35,231 bases of DNA from Polychytrium aggregatum (Eukaryota; Chytridiomycota; Chytridiomycetes; Polychytriales): NCBI RefSeq assembly GCF_025602895.1, contig NW_026516474.1, forward strand, positions 1-35,231, read 5' to 3'. Below are positions 1-8,112 of the stretch, piece after piece (within the stretch, counting starts at the first letter, position 1; the number at the start of each line of letters is the position of its first letter). A program made the position numbers and the translations under genes. Under the pieces are notes generated by a model. It had not been told where the DNA came from, did no database searches, and saw nothing but the letters and a program-made list of their open reading frames with translations.

Positions 1-91
1 TCCACCCAAGTCGGGTGGGCCGTCTTGAGGGCTGCGACCTTGCGGACCAGGACTTGATGCGGATCCACACACTGCTGTGCGTGGGTCCTGG
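1..91 (-). mobile_element. LINE copy A, 5'-truncated (partial, runs off the left edge)
   Basis: This stretch matches copy B at 586-660 and beyond, and copy D near 2360-2450, in the region coding for the C-terminal part of ORF2. It ends abruptly at GGGTCCTGG, where the oligo(T) of copy B begins (oligo(A) on the coding strand). Copies A and B share a T in CTGCTGTGCG where D has C, so A is closer to B. Only its truncated 5' end is inside the window. The rest, including its 3' end and tail, would lie to the left. Confidence 0.85.
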
Positions 92-121
92 TTTTTTTTT
101 TTTTTTGTTACTATAGTCAAC

Positions 122-127
122 TTTATT
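122..127 (-). promoter_or_regulatory. Polyadenylation signal AATAAA of LINE copy B
   Basis: TTTATT on the plus strand reads AATAAA on the minus strand, about 15 nt before the start of the oligo(A) tract. The same signal at the same spacing is in copy D at 1903-1908. Confidence 0.75.
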
Positions 128-221
128 CAAGAAGACAAGCCATCAGGTCCAACAGGTTGGTACCCCGGCACGTTGAGTACACAGGCAAGCCTATTTACTC
201 CTGTTGCAGCCTAGTGCTGCC

Positions 222-676
222 TCAGCTGCCCACAAGGTCTGAGACCAAGCGGGTGAACACATTTTCGAGCAGTTCCCACAAGGGAACAGCAGGATCGAGG
301 GGGGGTCGGGGTGGAGGAATGACAAGTGCTGACACTATACTACGCTGTGATGAGGGTGCAGGGAGAGACTGCAAGGGTGGGACTACACTGGGTGTGGGAG
401 TGGGTGGTGGTGCTGGGTGTGCACCAAGTGCGAATGCTCGGAAGGCAGTGCGGGGAGCGGGTACATGAGCAGCAAGTGATCCAAGTGCGGGAGGGGTGCG
501 ACTGCGAGGGGGAGTGCGATCGAAACTGAGCAGGTCCAGCAGCTTGTCCACTGGTCCCACTCCGGCTATACCACTTTCCACCCAAGTCGGGTGGGCCGTC
601 TTGAGGGCTGCGACCTTGCGGACCAGGACTTGATGCGGATCCACACACTGCTGTGCGTGGGTCCTGGTCAAGTCGA
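222..676 (-). pseudogene. ORF2 C-terminal fragment of LINE copy B
   Basis: The fragment encodes the last 150 or so residues of the LINE ORF2 protein. It starts just before the THAQQC half of the zinc motif and continues through the conserved PVDKLLDLLSF stretch, a Pro/Ala-rich low-complexity linker and the terminal LWELLENVFTR motif (249-281). It stops at the same codon as copy D. The frame is undamaged, so the loss is a 5' truncation at insertion and not decay. It lacks endonuclease and reverse transcriptase and cannot act alone. Confidence 0.82.
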
Positions 677-1874
677 TTTTTTTTTTTTTTTTTGTTTACA
701 ATAGTTGTATATTCAGGAATATTCAACAAGCCATCAGTACCATGCGGTACCCGGCAGTGGGCGTACAAGCAGGCTCACACGCCCCTGTTGCGGCTCTCGC
801 CGACTCTCCAGCCCACACGGCGAGCCATGCGGGTGAACACTTCCTCCAATAGGTCCCACAGGGACTCGCATGTCTCCAGGTCCCGCTCGGGGACCCTTTC
901 TCTCTGGCCATGGGAGCTCCTCTCCGGGATCTCCTCAAAGCCCATCCACGGCTTTGTTCGTTGGGTTCGCTGTCGTGGCCTCATGCCTCTCAGCACTCCA
1001 GTCACTCTGTCATTGCTCCGTGTGGGGGGAGGGCTGCCTCTCCTGCTGGTCGTTGGGAACGGTGTGTCTCCGAGTCCGAGGTCGTCGTCCGAGACCAGGT
1101 CCGGGCTCAGATCGGCATCGTCGATCAGATCGATGCTTGGTGTTGTGTTCGAGAGCAAGTCGACACTCTGGTCGCTCTGCCAATCCCATCCGTGGCTGGG
1201 CAGGTCGTCGTCGATGTTGGTGAGGAAGGAAAAGTCCAGATCTCTCTCCAGATTCAATTCCCAGTCTGGCACCGAGCTCATTTCGGAGCTCAGGTCTGTT
1301 GAGTCGTCGTCGGTCAGCCGGAGTCGCTCCAGTCGTGCCAGCACCTCTCGATGTGGGTACCAGAGCGACTCCCCGTCGTCATCCGAGACTGCTTCGTCAA
1401 TGCTGGTCTCCCCATCCGACGTGGTGTCGGACACGATTGGTGGTGGCCTGCAATCCGCTCCACCGTCAGTGTCCTCGTGGTTCTTCTGTCTTGCCTTCTG
1501 TTGCTCAAAGGTGATCAGGTCCAGCAGCTTGTCGACTGGTCCCACTCCGATGGTCTGAGGCTCCACCCATGCTGGGTGTGATCGTTGAAGTTGGCGCACC
1601 TTCCTCGGGAGGATCCCTCTTGGGTCGATGCACCGCTGTGCGTGGGTGCGGTTGAACTCCACGGTGGCTCCGTTTGTCGAACATTGTCGGCATATTTGAA
1701 GCCGGCCTGTGTGATGGCCCGGGAAGGCTCCGAGTCTCCACCGAACCATGAGCTCGAGGATGGGTTTGGATCCTTGGTACCCCTCCGCCATCCAGAGACC
1801 TGACATCTGGGTTGACGGTGTGCATGCCGCCGTCAGCTGTTGATTCCCTCGAAACGCTGTTCTCATATGCTCAG
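677..1874 (-). mobile_element. LINE copy C, diverged subfamily, 5'-truncated, with oligo(A) tail
   Basis: This minus-strand copy starts at about 1874, where the oligo(A) of copy D ends, and finishes with a 17-nt oligo(A) (T17 at 677-693). Its 3' UTR (694-774) differs from that of A, B and D and carries AATATA in place of AATAAA. The coding part aligns with the C-terminal region of copy D ORF2, but with many replacements and a longer acidic linker. It is therefore a related but separate subfamily present in the same stack. Its upstream ORF2 sequence is not found on the far side of copy D, so D did not simply interrupt it. Confidence 0.85.
775..1874 (-). pseudogene. ORF2 C-terminal fragment of LINE copy C
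   Basis: About 365 residues of an ORF2 C-terminus, open to a stop at 775-777. In order it shows QLTAACTPST and MVRWRLGAFPGH blocks shared with copy D, a zinc motif C-x2-C-x12-H-x3-C (CRQC ... RTHAQRC), the PVDKLLDLITF block, a long Ser/Asp-rich linker, and the terminal LWDLLEEVFTR motif (829-861). The linker is acidic here but Pro/Ala-rich in copy D. The frame happens to stay open backwards through the oligo(A) of D into its 3' UTR, giving a chance fusion ORF up to 1911. I do not regard that start as real. Confidence 0.8.
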
Positions 1875-1902
1875 TTTTTTTTTTTTTGTTACTATAGTCA
1901 AC

Positions 1903-1908
1903 TTTATT
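1903..1908 (-). promoter_or_regulatory. Polyadenylation signal AATAAA of LINE copy D
   Basis: Minus-strand AATAAA in the 3' UTR, about 15 nt upstream of the oligo(A). It is identical in position to the signal of copy B. Confidence 0.78.
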
Positions 1909-2002
1909 CAAGAAGACAAGCCATCAGGTCCAACAGGTTGGTACCCCGGCACGTTGAGTACACAGGCAAGCCTATTTACTCCTGTTGCAGCCTAGTGCTG
2001 CC

Positions 2003-5000
2003 TCAGCTGCCCACAAGGTCTGAGACCAAGCGGGTGAACACATTTTCAAGCAGTTCCCACAAGGGAACAGCAGGATCGAGGGGAGGTCGGGGTGGTGGAG
2101 TGACAAGTGCTGGCACTATACTACGCTGTGATGAGGGTGCAGGGAGAGACTGCAAGGGCGGGACTACACTGGGTGTGGGAGTGGGTGGTGGTGCGGGGTG
2201 TGCACCAAGTGCGAATGCTCGGAAGGCAGTGCGGGGAGCGGGTACATGAGCAGCAAGCGATCCAAGTGCGGGAGGGGTGCGACTGCGAGGGGGAGTGCGA
2301 TCGAAACTGAGCAGGTCCAGCAGCTTGTCCACTGGTCCCACTCCGGCTATACCACTTTCCACCCAAGTCGGGTGGGCCGTCTTGAGGGCTGCGACCTTGC
2401 GGACCAGGACTTGATGCGGATCCACACACTGCTGCGCGTGGGTCCTGGTCAAGTCGATCCCGGATCCGTGTCGAGCCAGGTTCTTGCACTTGCGGTAGCC
2501 AAATCTGAAGTGGCCTGGGAGAGCACCGAGTCGCCATCGGACCATGAACATGAGCATGACCATGGATCCTTGGTACCCGCGAGCCTCCCAGAGTCCCGAC
2601 ATCTTGGTCGACGGGGTGCAGGCGGCGGTGAGTTGCTTGGAGCGGTCGAAGCCGTTCTTCATGTGGTCCTCGAAGATGAGTGTCTTGATCGGGACGGGTT
2701 GGGGTCGGGGCGGTCCTGGCGGCGGCGGCTGGTGTCGGGTCTTGCCTCGGTAGATCTCCGTGGCCGTGAGGGAGTGGTCGGCCTCTTGTCGGCGGACCAC
2801 CATGGCCCAGTGCTGATCGGCTCGGACTCCTTGGCCGAGGAACTGGTCGGGGTGGTACGGCGCAATGATCTTGTTGCGCAGGATCATCGACAGCATCTTG
2901 TCGCCGTCAGAGACTTGGTCGTCCCAGCGGGCCCAGTTCTGCAGGGCCAGCATCTTGACACGGACCGACATCTTGGGGAGGCCGCAGTTGAGGTGCATGG
3001 CACCGACGGGAGTGCCGGGACCGACGCGGAACATGGTGCGGAGGGCCGTCATCTGGGCGTCGTCGAGGCGGTCGCGCAGAGCCGGGTCGGGGATGTCCAT
3101 GGCCATCCCGTATTCGAGGGTCGGCCGCACAAAGGTCTTGTAGACCTGGGTGATGGTCTTGGCCGAGACCTTGCCGAGGGTGATGCCAAGTCCAACCACG
3201 GTGTCGGTGACCATGTGGACCTTGCGGAGGAGCTTGTCGAACTGGAGGTCCGGGCGGAATCCGTCAATGTCGACCATGACACCGAGGTAGCGGAACTGGA
3301 GGACCTTGGGCAGCTCGGTGCCGTACAGCTTGGCGGGATGGAGCTGGTCGACGTTGCAGGCCGAGTACAGCACCTCGCACTTGGGCGGCGAGAAGCGGTA
3401 GCGGTTGTCGATGCTGTGACGTTCGCAGATATCGAGCATGGCCTGGGTGCGGCCAGCCGGACAGATGAGGACACCGTCATCGGCGAACCAGAGCGAGTTG
3501 ACCCGGAGACGGTGGTGGCGACTCGAGGCAAGCACAAGTCCGTCCTCGGCTCGGAGCAGTCCAGGCAGGTCGTCAATGTGGGCACTGAACAGAAGGGGAC
3601 TCAGGACCGAGCCTTGGATGAGACCCTTCTGCAGCCACACAGGCTGCGACGTGCGGCCCTTGCTGGCGACGCGGACAAGAGTGCGGTCGAACATGGCCCT
3701 GAGGACCCCGACGGCGACCGGACCAGCACCTCGGGCGGCGATCTTGTCCCAGAGGCGCTCCCGCCAGACAGTGTCGTAGGCGGCCTTGATGTCGAGGAAG
3801 ACCAGGCTGTACTCGTCGTCGCGGATCTTGTTCATGCGGACAAGAGCGTCGAGCGAGTACACCTGGTCGAGGGTGCCTCGGTCCGGGCGGAAGCCTCCCT
3901 GGGCAATGTCCATGATGCCGATCTCGCGGGTGAGGAACGGCAGCAGGACTCGCTCGGCGATCTTGCGGAGGACCTGGGTCAACCCGATGGGCCGGTACAT
4001 GGCCGGATCGAGGATCGAACCCTTGTTCTTGTAGACCGGGTGGATCAGGACAGTGTTCCACTCGGTCGGGACGACGGAGGCCTTGAGGGCGGCCAGCAGG
4101 ATGGCCCGGAGCCAGGGAGCGACCACGGGAGCGACAGGGTGCAGCATCTCGGCCTTGATCTTGTCCGGGCCGGAAGACTTGCGCTTGGGGGACTTGACGA
4201 TGGCATCGGCCACCTCGTCCGACGACAAGCGGGGAATGGATCGATCCTCGGGGAGCAGGCGCGGAACAGTGTCCAGGGGTCTTGGGCCGACGGTCCGGTC
4301 AAAGGCGGTACCGGGGGTGTCCTGGGAGTGCGAGGAGACCTTGCCGTAGTGGACCACAAGTCGCTCGAGGGCCTCGTCCGAGTTGTCGAAGTGGAAGGCG
4401 TCGTCGAGCTCCTTGCGCTTCTTCATGGCGGCCAGGGACTTGGCGACCTCGGAAGCGTTGAGGGAGTGCAGCTTGTTCATGGCCAGGGTCTCGGCTGCTC
4501 GGCGGGACTGGACGATGAGGTTCTTTTCTTGTTTGCGGACAGCGCGGAGTTCGGCGCGCTTGTCCTCGGCGACGCGGAGGGAGAGCCCGGGCAACTTGAG
4601 CTGGTAGATGAGATCGCGGCGCCTCTCGCGAAGCTGCCGCATCTCGGGGATCAGGGCCGGGTCCTTCCAGACGGTCTTGATGGAAGCCTTGCCGATGGTG
4701 GGGTCGGCAGCGGTGGTGATCAGGGAGATCAGGATCGACCAGGCGCGGTCGATACAGTCCTGGGCCGCACTCTCCGAGATCGGAATGACCGATCCCCTTG
4801 AGATTGGCCGGAGTGCAGCCTGTATGCGCTGCAGACCGCGTTCGCGCTCGTCCAGCAGCGCCAAGAGGTACTGGGCGCGGACGGCGGGATCCTCGAGCTG
4901 GGCGATCTTCCACTGCCACTGGTCGACCTTTGGGTAGTACTTTGGCTGTACCCGCAGAGTCGCCCAGATGGGGAAGTGGTCGGACTGGCCACGGAAGGCA

Positions 5001-5677
5001 CCGGCAGTGTCGACCTGCAGCAGTGGGTCGTTGTTGGCCTGGCGATGCGACACAAAGATGTAGTCGATCGTTGTCCAGCTGGGACCCCGCTGCCGGGTGT
5101 GGGTCGGGATCACAGCTGGAGGCACAACGCGGAGACCGGCGCGGGAGACAGTGTCCTCGAGGATCTTCTCCCTGCCACGGAGCGGCGTGGGCAGTCCGCT
5201 CAGGGCACTGAGGTGGGCATTGAAGTCACCCACCACAATGACCTGGGCGTCGGGGAGGGCGGCCTTGGTGTGGATCGACTGGAGGGCCTCGCGGTAGTCG
5301 TCCAGCTTGAGGCTCGGGGACAGGTAGAAGTTGCCGATGTGGATGACGTGTTTGTATGTCACCCACATGGCGTCGCCCTTGTCGCTGACTTCAATGTTGG
5401 TGAAGTCGTGCGGGTCGATCCTGGCCGGGTTGTAGAGGATGGCGATGCCTCTACCGGCGCGGCAACGGGGACCAGGGACCTTGACGGCATAGCCACAGAG
5501 AGGGCTGCGGGGTTCGAGGTCGGCGAGGGTTTCTTGGACACCGACAAAGTCGATGTCGTTGGTGTCGATGAGGTTCTTGAGTTCAACGTCGTTGACGTTG
5601 ATGCCACAGACATTGAAGGAAGCGACGGTCAGGGATGTCTGGGCCCTGCCGCCTCCCTGCGAGGGGTGTGGATTCAT
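2003..5677 (-). CDS. LINE ORF2 protein: APE endonuclease and reverse transcriptase, 1224 aa
   Basis: The protein nicks target DNA and copies the element RNA from the nick (target-primed reverse transcription). Residues about 15-240 form the endonuclease: N22 in FNVCGIN, E49 in VGVQET, D151 and N153 in VGDFNAH, D205 in IDYIF and S232-D233-H234. The reverse transcriptase follows at about 490-830. Its catalytic aspartates are D629 in FLDIKAAYD and D733-D734 in FADD, and IQGSVLSPLLF lies between them. A C-terminal zinc motif ends with C1064, H1080 and C1084, but its first position is tyrosine (Y1061) where copy C has cysteine. A Pro/Ala-rich linker then leads to LWELLENVFTR at 1206-1216. No stop or frameshift is seen. 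The start ATG overlaps the ORF1 stop (ATGA), which decides the start and suggests coupled translation. Confidence 0.93.
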   Translation of the reverse strand: MNPHPSQGGGRAQTSLTVASFNVCGINVNDVELKNLIDTNDIDFVGVQETLADLEPRSPLCGYAVKVPGPRCRAGRGIAILYNPARIDPHDFTNIEVSDKGDAMWVTYKHVIHIGNFYLSPSLKLDDYREALQSIHTKAALPDAQVIVVGDFNAHLSALSGLPTPLRGREKILEDTVSRAGLRVVPPAVIPTHTRQRGPSWTTIDYIFVSHRQANNDPLLQVDTAGAFRGQSDHFPIWATLRVQPKYYPKVDQWQWKIAQLEDPAVRAQYLLALLDERERGLQRIQAALRPISRGSVIPISESAAQDCIDRAWSILISLITTAADPTIGKASIKTVWKDPALIPEMRQLRERRRDLIYQLKLPGLSLRVAEDKRAELRAVRKQEKNLIVQSRRAAETLAMNKLHSLNASEVAKSLAAMKKRKELDDAFHFDNSDEALERLVVHYGKVSSHSQDTPGTAFDRTVGPRPLDTVPRLLPEDRSIPRLSSDEVADAIVKSPKRKSSGPDKIKAEMLHPVAPVVAPWLRAILLAALKASVVPTEWNTVLIHPVYKNKGSILDPAMYRPIGLTQVLRKIAERVLLPFLTREIGIMDIAQGGFRPDRGTLDQVYSLDALVRMNKIRDDEYSLVFLDIKAAYDTVWRERLWDKIAARGAGPVAVGVLRAMFDRTLVRVASKGRTSQPVWLQKGLIQGSVLSPLLFSAHIDDLPGLLRAEDGLVLASSRHHRLRVNSLWFADDGVLICPAGRTQAMLDICERHSIDNRYRFSPPKCEVLYSACNVDQLHPAKLYGTELPKVLQFRYLGVMVDIDGFRPDLQFDKLLRKVHMVTDTVVGLGITLGKVSAKTITQVYKTFVRPTLEYGMAMDIPDPALRDRLDDAQMTALRTMFRVGPGTPVGAMHLNCGLPKMSVRVKMLALQNWARWDDQVSDGDKMLSMILRNKIIAPYHPDQFLGQGVRADQHWAMVVRRQEADHSLTATEIYRGKTRHQPPPPGPPRPQPVPIKTLIFEDHMKNGFDRSKQLTAACTPSTKMSGLWEARGYQGSMVMLMFMVRWRLGALPGHFRFGYRKCKNLARHGSGIDLTRTHAQQCVDPHQVLVRKVAALKTAHPTWVESGIAGVGPVDKLLDLLSFDRTPPRSRTPPALGSLAAHVPAPRTAFRAFALGAHPAPPPTPTPSVVPPLQSLPAPSSQRSIVPALVTPPPRPPLDPAVPLWELLENVFTRLVSDLVGS

Positions 5678-7938
5678 TGGAGTCGTGCAGCGCTGCTGCT
5701 GGCCCGGGGGCCCTCTCCTTCAGAGTCAGTGTCCATGACGGACAGCGGGACTCTGTAGGCGGGGTGAGGCTTGCTGGGCTTTGACGAGGCACCAGCGGCG
5801 GGGGCAGCAGCAGCAGCGACAGCAACGACAACGGCAGGGGCAGCGGTAGCGGCAGCGGCAGCGGCAGAACCAGGGACCTTGGGGACGGCGGTGATGTCCG
5901 CCCGCTTGACCTCCTTGCCGGACAGGGCCTTCTTGAGGAGCGAGTCGTACTCGTCGCGGTACTCCTCGGGGATGCGCATCTGGATGCAGCGGCGGACAGG
6001 GGCGGTCTTGGCCTTGGCTGCCTGGCGGAGGGACTTTGCCATAAAGTTCTTGATGGCATCGGATCGGGACAGGGCCAGTCCATGGTGCTTGAGACCATGG
6101 ATGACGTCGTAGGCCGGTACGACCCTGACCCTGCCATGTGTGGACGACAGCGACTCCAGACGGGCACCAAGGTCGGCCTTGTTGGATTTGTCGCGGACAA
6201 GGACCTCCATGACCGTGGCCTCAGGGAAGTTGATCTCGGCCAACTCCCTGGTGTCGATGCCGCATCGCTTGAGGTTGCGGCGGACACTGCCGAGGTCGCC
6301 ACAGCGGATGCCCTCGACGTACAGCCAGTCCATGTTGGTGACGGCCTCCCTGAACTTGTCGTTCCGGAGCTCAGAGTTGGCGACCGTCCCGGGGACAAGG
6401 ACTGGCTGGCGGTGCTGGTTGGGCTGGATCGGCTTGGAGGAGCCTGGCATTCGGCCGGTGGTCAGCATCCTCTTCCATTCGTCGAGCTGGCTGGCCTCGG
6501 ACATGCGGCCGACACGGCTCTCGGCCTCCCGAACGTTCTTCAAGAGAGCGGCCTTGTACGAGGGAGCCGGGGCGGAAACAGGGGCAGAGCCAGGCAGGGA
6601 GCCGGAGGACTGGGTCTTGGAACCGGGGGACTGGGTCTTGGGGGTGGCAGTCTTGTTGGCAACAGACTTGCGGAGCTGCTCCGTGGCACGGCTGATTGCC
6701 ACATTGGACTTGGCGATCTTCTGGACCATGGCCTTGGTGGCAGCATCCATGTTGTCGGCCACGAGTGCCTCGAACAGGATGCACTGCACCCGGTCAGCCT
6801 CTCGCTTGAGGATAGCGAGGGCCTCCTCGGGTTTCATCGCCGGGACGGCAGCCTGGGACGGAGGAAGGGTCTTGGCCTTGACGACGGGTCGGGGCGGAAG
6901 GGCGGGCCTGGCCTTGGGGACAGGGGACGCAGTGCCAGCAGCATCAACAGCTCGACGAGCTGGATCGACGGGGTCAGCAGTGGAAGCAGGGACAACTCGA
7001 GTGGTACCTCCAGAGGCACCACGGGGGACGGCGCGCTGCTTGTCCATGGTCTTGAGGCCGCACTTGGTGTGGAAGTTCTCCTTGAACTTGTCCGAGAACG
7101 CATCCACAAACAGCTTGCGGGACTCCTTGGTGGTGCGGCTCATGTGGGCCCAGAACTGGAAGGCCGACATCTGGCCGGGGCAGGGTCCGTCCTCGAGGGC
7201 CTGGGGACACTTGAGCTGGAACTCGTCCTTGCCGTGCTTGACGACGATCCAGGGATCGGCCGAGGCGAGCTTGCACTTGCGGCACAGGACAGTGCACTGC
7301 AGCTTGGCGGTCACGGCCATCCACAGCTGGTTGTTCATCTTGGTGACGTCGATGATCTGGGTTGCAGCCTTCTGATCATCGACGTCGGACGAGGCGTGCC
7401 ACTTGCGCCAGAACTCGTCGCGCCAAGGAACCGAGACGACGTCGGCACTGGGCTGGACAACAATGTCCATGGCACAGTGGTCTTGGTGGGGAGCGGCGGA
7501 GGAGGACACGGGAGCCAGGGACTCGGCAGGGTGGTCTTGGTCGGCACAGGAGGACGAGGGCTCAGCGTCAGGGTCTTGGTCCGGGCTGAGGTCTTCTTCG
7601 ACATCGATGTCCTCCAGTTCATCAATGTCGACGGCGGCACGGGCGGCAGCGCGGTCCAAGGGCGGGAACGAAGAGTCGGGTTCGGCCGGGAACCTGAACT
7701 CGGGCGGGGCCGGGAGCCTGGACTCGGGGAAGGACACGGACGGGAACTCGGACTCGGGGAGACGCTCGTCATGCTCCGGCCTGGGGAGCATGGTCATTGC
7801 GTCGGGCAAGGACAGGCGACGCTTGGCGGGGGAGGAAGGGGTGGCCACGGGTCGCTCCTTGCGCTTGAAGATCAAGCTGCCGACAGCGATGGTCGAGGCC
7901 GGGAGAAGGGACTGCTGGGGTCTGTCCTTGGACATCAC
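5674..7938 (-). CDS. LINE ORF1 protein, probable RNA-binding partner, 754 aa
   Basis: Position upstream of ORF2 and the ATGA overlap identify this as ORF1. In this class of element ORF1 usually binds the transcript and helps form the ribonucleoprotein. A basic stretch near residues 25-42 (KRKERP ... AKRR) looks like a nuclear localisation signal. The next 150 residues are Pro/Glu/Asp-rich and probably unstructured. A cysteine cluster C219-x2-C222-x21-C244-x8-C253 could bind zinc, but it is not the usual CCHC knuckle of ORF1 proteins. The middle is Ala/Pro/Lys-rich. A more ordered region from about 470 to 680 contains RVGRMSEASQ and VEGIRCGDLGSVRRNLKRCGI. The C-terminus has an alanine/valine run and ends in an acidic PLSVMDTDSEGEG stretch. 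The fold cannot be named from sequence alone. Confidence 0.85.
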   Translation of the reverse strand: MMSKDRPQQSLLPASTIAVGSLIFKRKERPVATPSSPAKRRLSLPDAMTMLPRPEHDERLPESEFPSVSFPESRLPAPPEFRFPAEPDSSFPPLDRAAARAAVDIDELEDIDVEEDLSPDQDPDAEPSSSCADQDHPAESLAPVSSSAAPHQDHCAMDIVVQPSADVVSVPWRDEFWRKWHASSDVDDQKAATQIIDVTKMNNQLWMAVTAKLQCTVLCRKCKLASADPWIVVKHGKDEFQLKCPQALEDGPCPGQMSAFQFWAHMSRTTKESRKLFVDAFSDKFKENFHTKCGLKTMDKQRAVPRGASGGTTRVVPASTADPVDPARRAVDAAGTASPVPKARPALPPRPVVKAKTLPPSQAAVPAMKPEEALAILKREADRVQCILFEALVADNMDAATKAMVQKIAKSNVAISRATEQLRKSVANKTATPKTQSPGSKTQSSGSLPGSAPVSAPAPSYKAALLKNVREAESRVGRMSEASQLDEWKRMLTTGRMPGSSKPIQPNQHRQPVLVPGTVANSELRNDKFREAVTNMDWLYVEGIRCGDLGSVRRNLKRCGIDTRELAEINFPEATVMEVLVRDKSNKADLGARLESLSSTHGRVRVVPAYDVIHGLKHHGLALSRSDAIKNFMAKSLRQAAKAKTAPVRRCIQMRIPEEYRDEYDSLLKKALSGKEVKRADITAVPKVPGSAAAAAATAAPAVVVAVAAAAAPAAGASSKPSKPHPAYRVPLSVMDTDSEGEGPRASSSAARLQ

Positions 7939-8049
7939 TCAGCAGTGGGGAAGGGTAGGGAACAGGGAGAGTTGGAGCGAGGGCGGGGAACTGGAGAGGC
8001 AGAGCTGGAACAAACACAGAGGTGAAAGCAGTGTGGTGCAGGCCACACG

Positions 8050-8109
8050 GTGCAGCAAGAGCAGGACAGGTGCAGCAGGAGCAGGACTGGTGCAGCAGGA
8101 GCAGGATAG
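8050..8109 (-). repeat. Three tandem 20-bp repeats in the presumed LINE 5' UTR
   Basis: Three consecutive copies of a 20-mer with consensus GTGCAGCAGGAGCAGGACTG (plus strand) lie 112-171 bp before the ORF1 start. Copies differ by one to three bases, and a partial GTGCGGCGG follows. Short tandem monomers are common in the 5' UTR promoter region of LINEs, so this may be the internal promoter. That role is inferred from position only. Confidence 0.7.
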
Positions 8110-8112
8110 GTG

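Larger units (their letters stand above)
92..676 (-). mobile_element. LINE copy B, 5'-truncated, with oligo(A) tail
   Basis: On the minus strand this copy begins at 676, inside the C-terminal zinc region of ORF2, and runs through the 3' UTR to a 15-nt oligo(A) (T15 at 92-106). It is nearly identical to copy D from the corresponding point; differences include two substitutions in the Pro-rich tail. The 3' UTR carries AATAAA on the minus strand at 122-127. Its left end joins the truncated end of copy A and its right end touches the oligo(A) of copy C. No target duplication is visible at either side. Confidence 0.88.
1875..8112 (-). mobile_element. LINE copy D, two-ORF APE-type non-LTR retrotransposon, apparently coding-complete
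   Basis: On the minus strand the element has a 5' UTR with three 20-bp repeats, ORF1, ORF2 overlapping by four bases, a short 3' UTR with AATAAA and a 13-nt oligo(A) (T13 at 1875-1887). The right boundary is approximate: base composition and coding character change shortly after 8110, but no target duplication could be matched. The sequence left of the tail (CTCATATGCTCAG) belongs to copy C and is not repeated to the right of D. Order and motifs are those of APE-endonuclease LINEs with a C-terminal CCHC motif. I see no RNase H domain. The clade is not assigned. Confidence 0.88.

Noticed and set aside
775..1911. A 378-codon ORF starting in the 3' UTR of copy D and crossing its oligo(A) into copy C
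   Set aside because: The start codon and lysine run come from UTR and tail sequence. Only the part from about 1874 downward is genuine ORF2 coding sequence, so the fusion is accidental.
2003..2700. RNase H domain after the reverse transcriptase, as in Tad-like fungal LINEs
   Set aside because: The region after the reverse transcriptase holds a Pro-rich spacer, the zinc motif and a low-complexity tail, and I could not find the acidic catalytic pattern of RNase H.
2198..4801. 867-codon plus-strand ORF antisense to ORF2
   Set aside because: It is a mirror of a G+C-rich coding sequence: the protein is a monotonous Val/Gly/Asp/Leu mix without domains, while the other strand carries full endonuclease and reverse transcriptase motifs.
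6082..8025. 647-codon plus-strand ORF antisense to ORF1
   Set aside because: Gly/Leu/Val-rich composition without domains, and it runs across the ORF1 start into the 5' UTR. Best explained as an antisense shadow.
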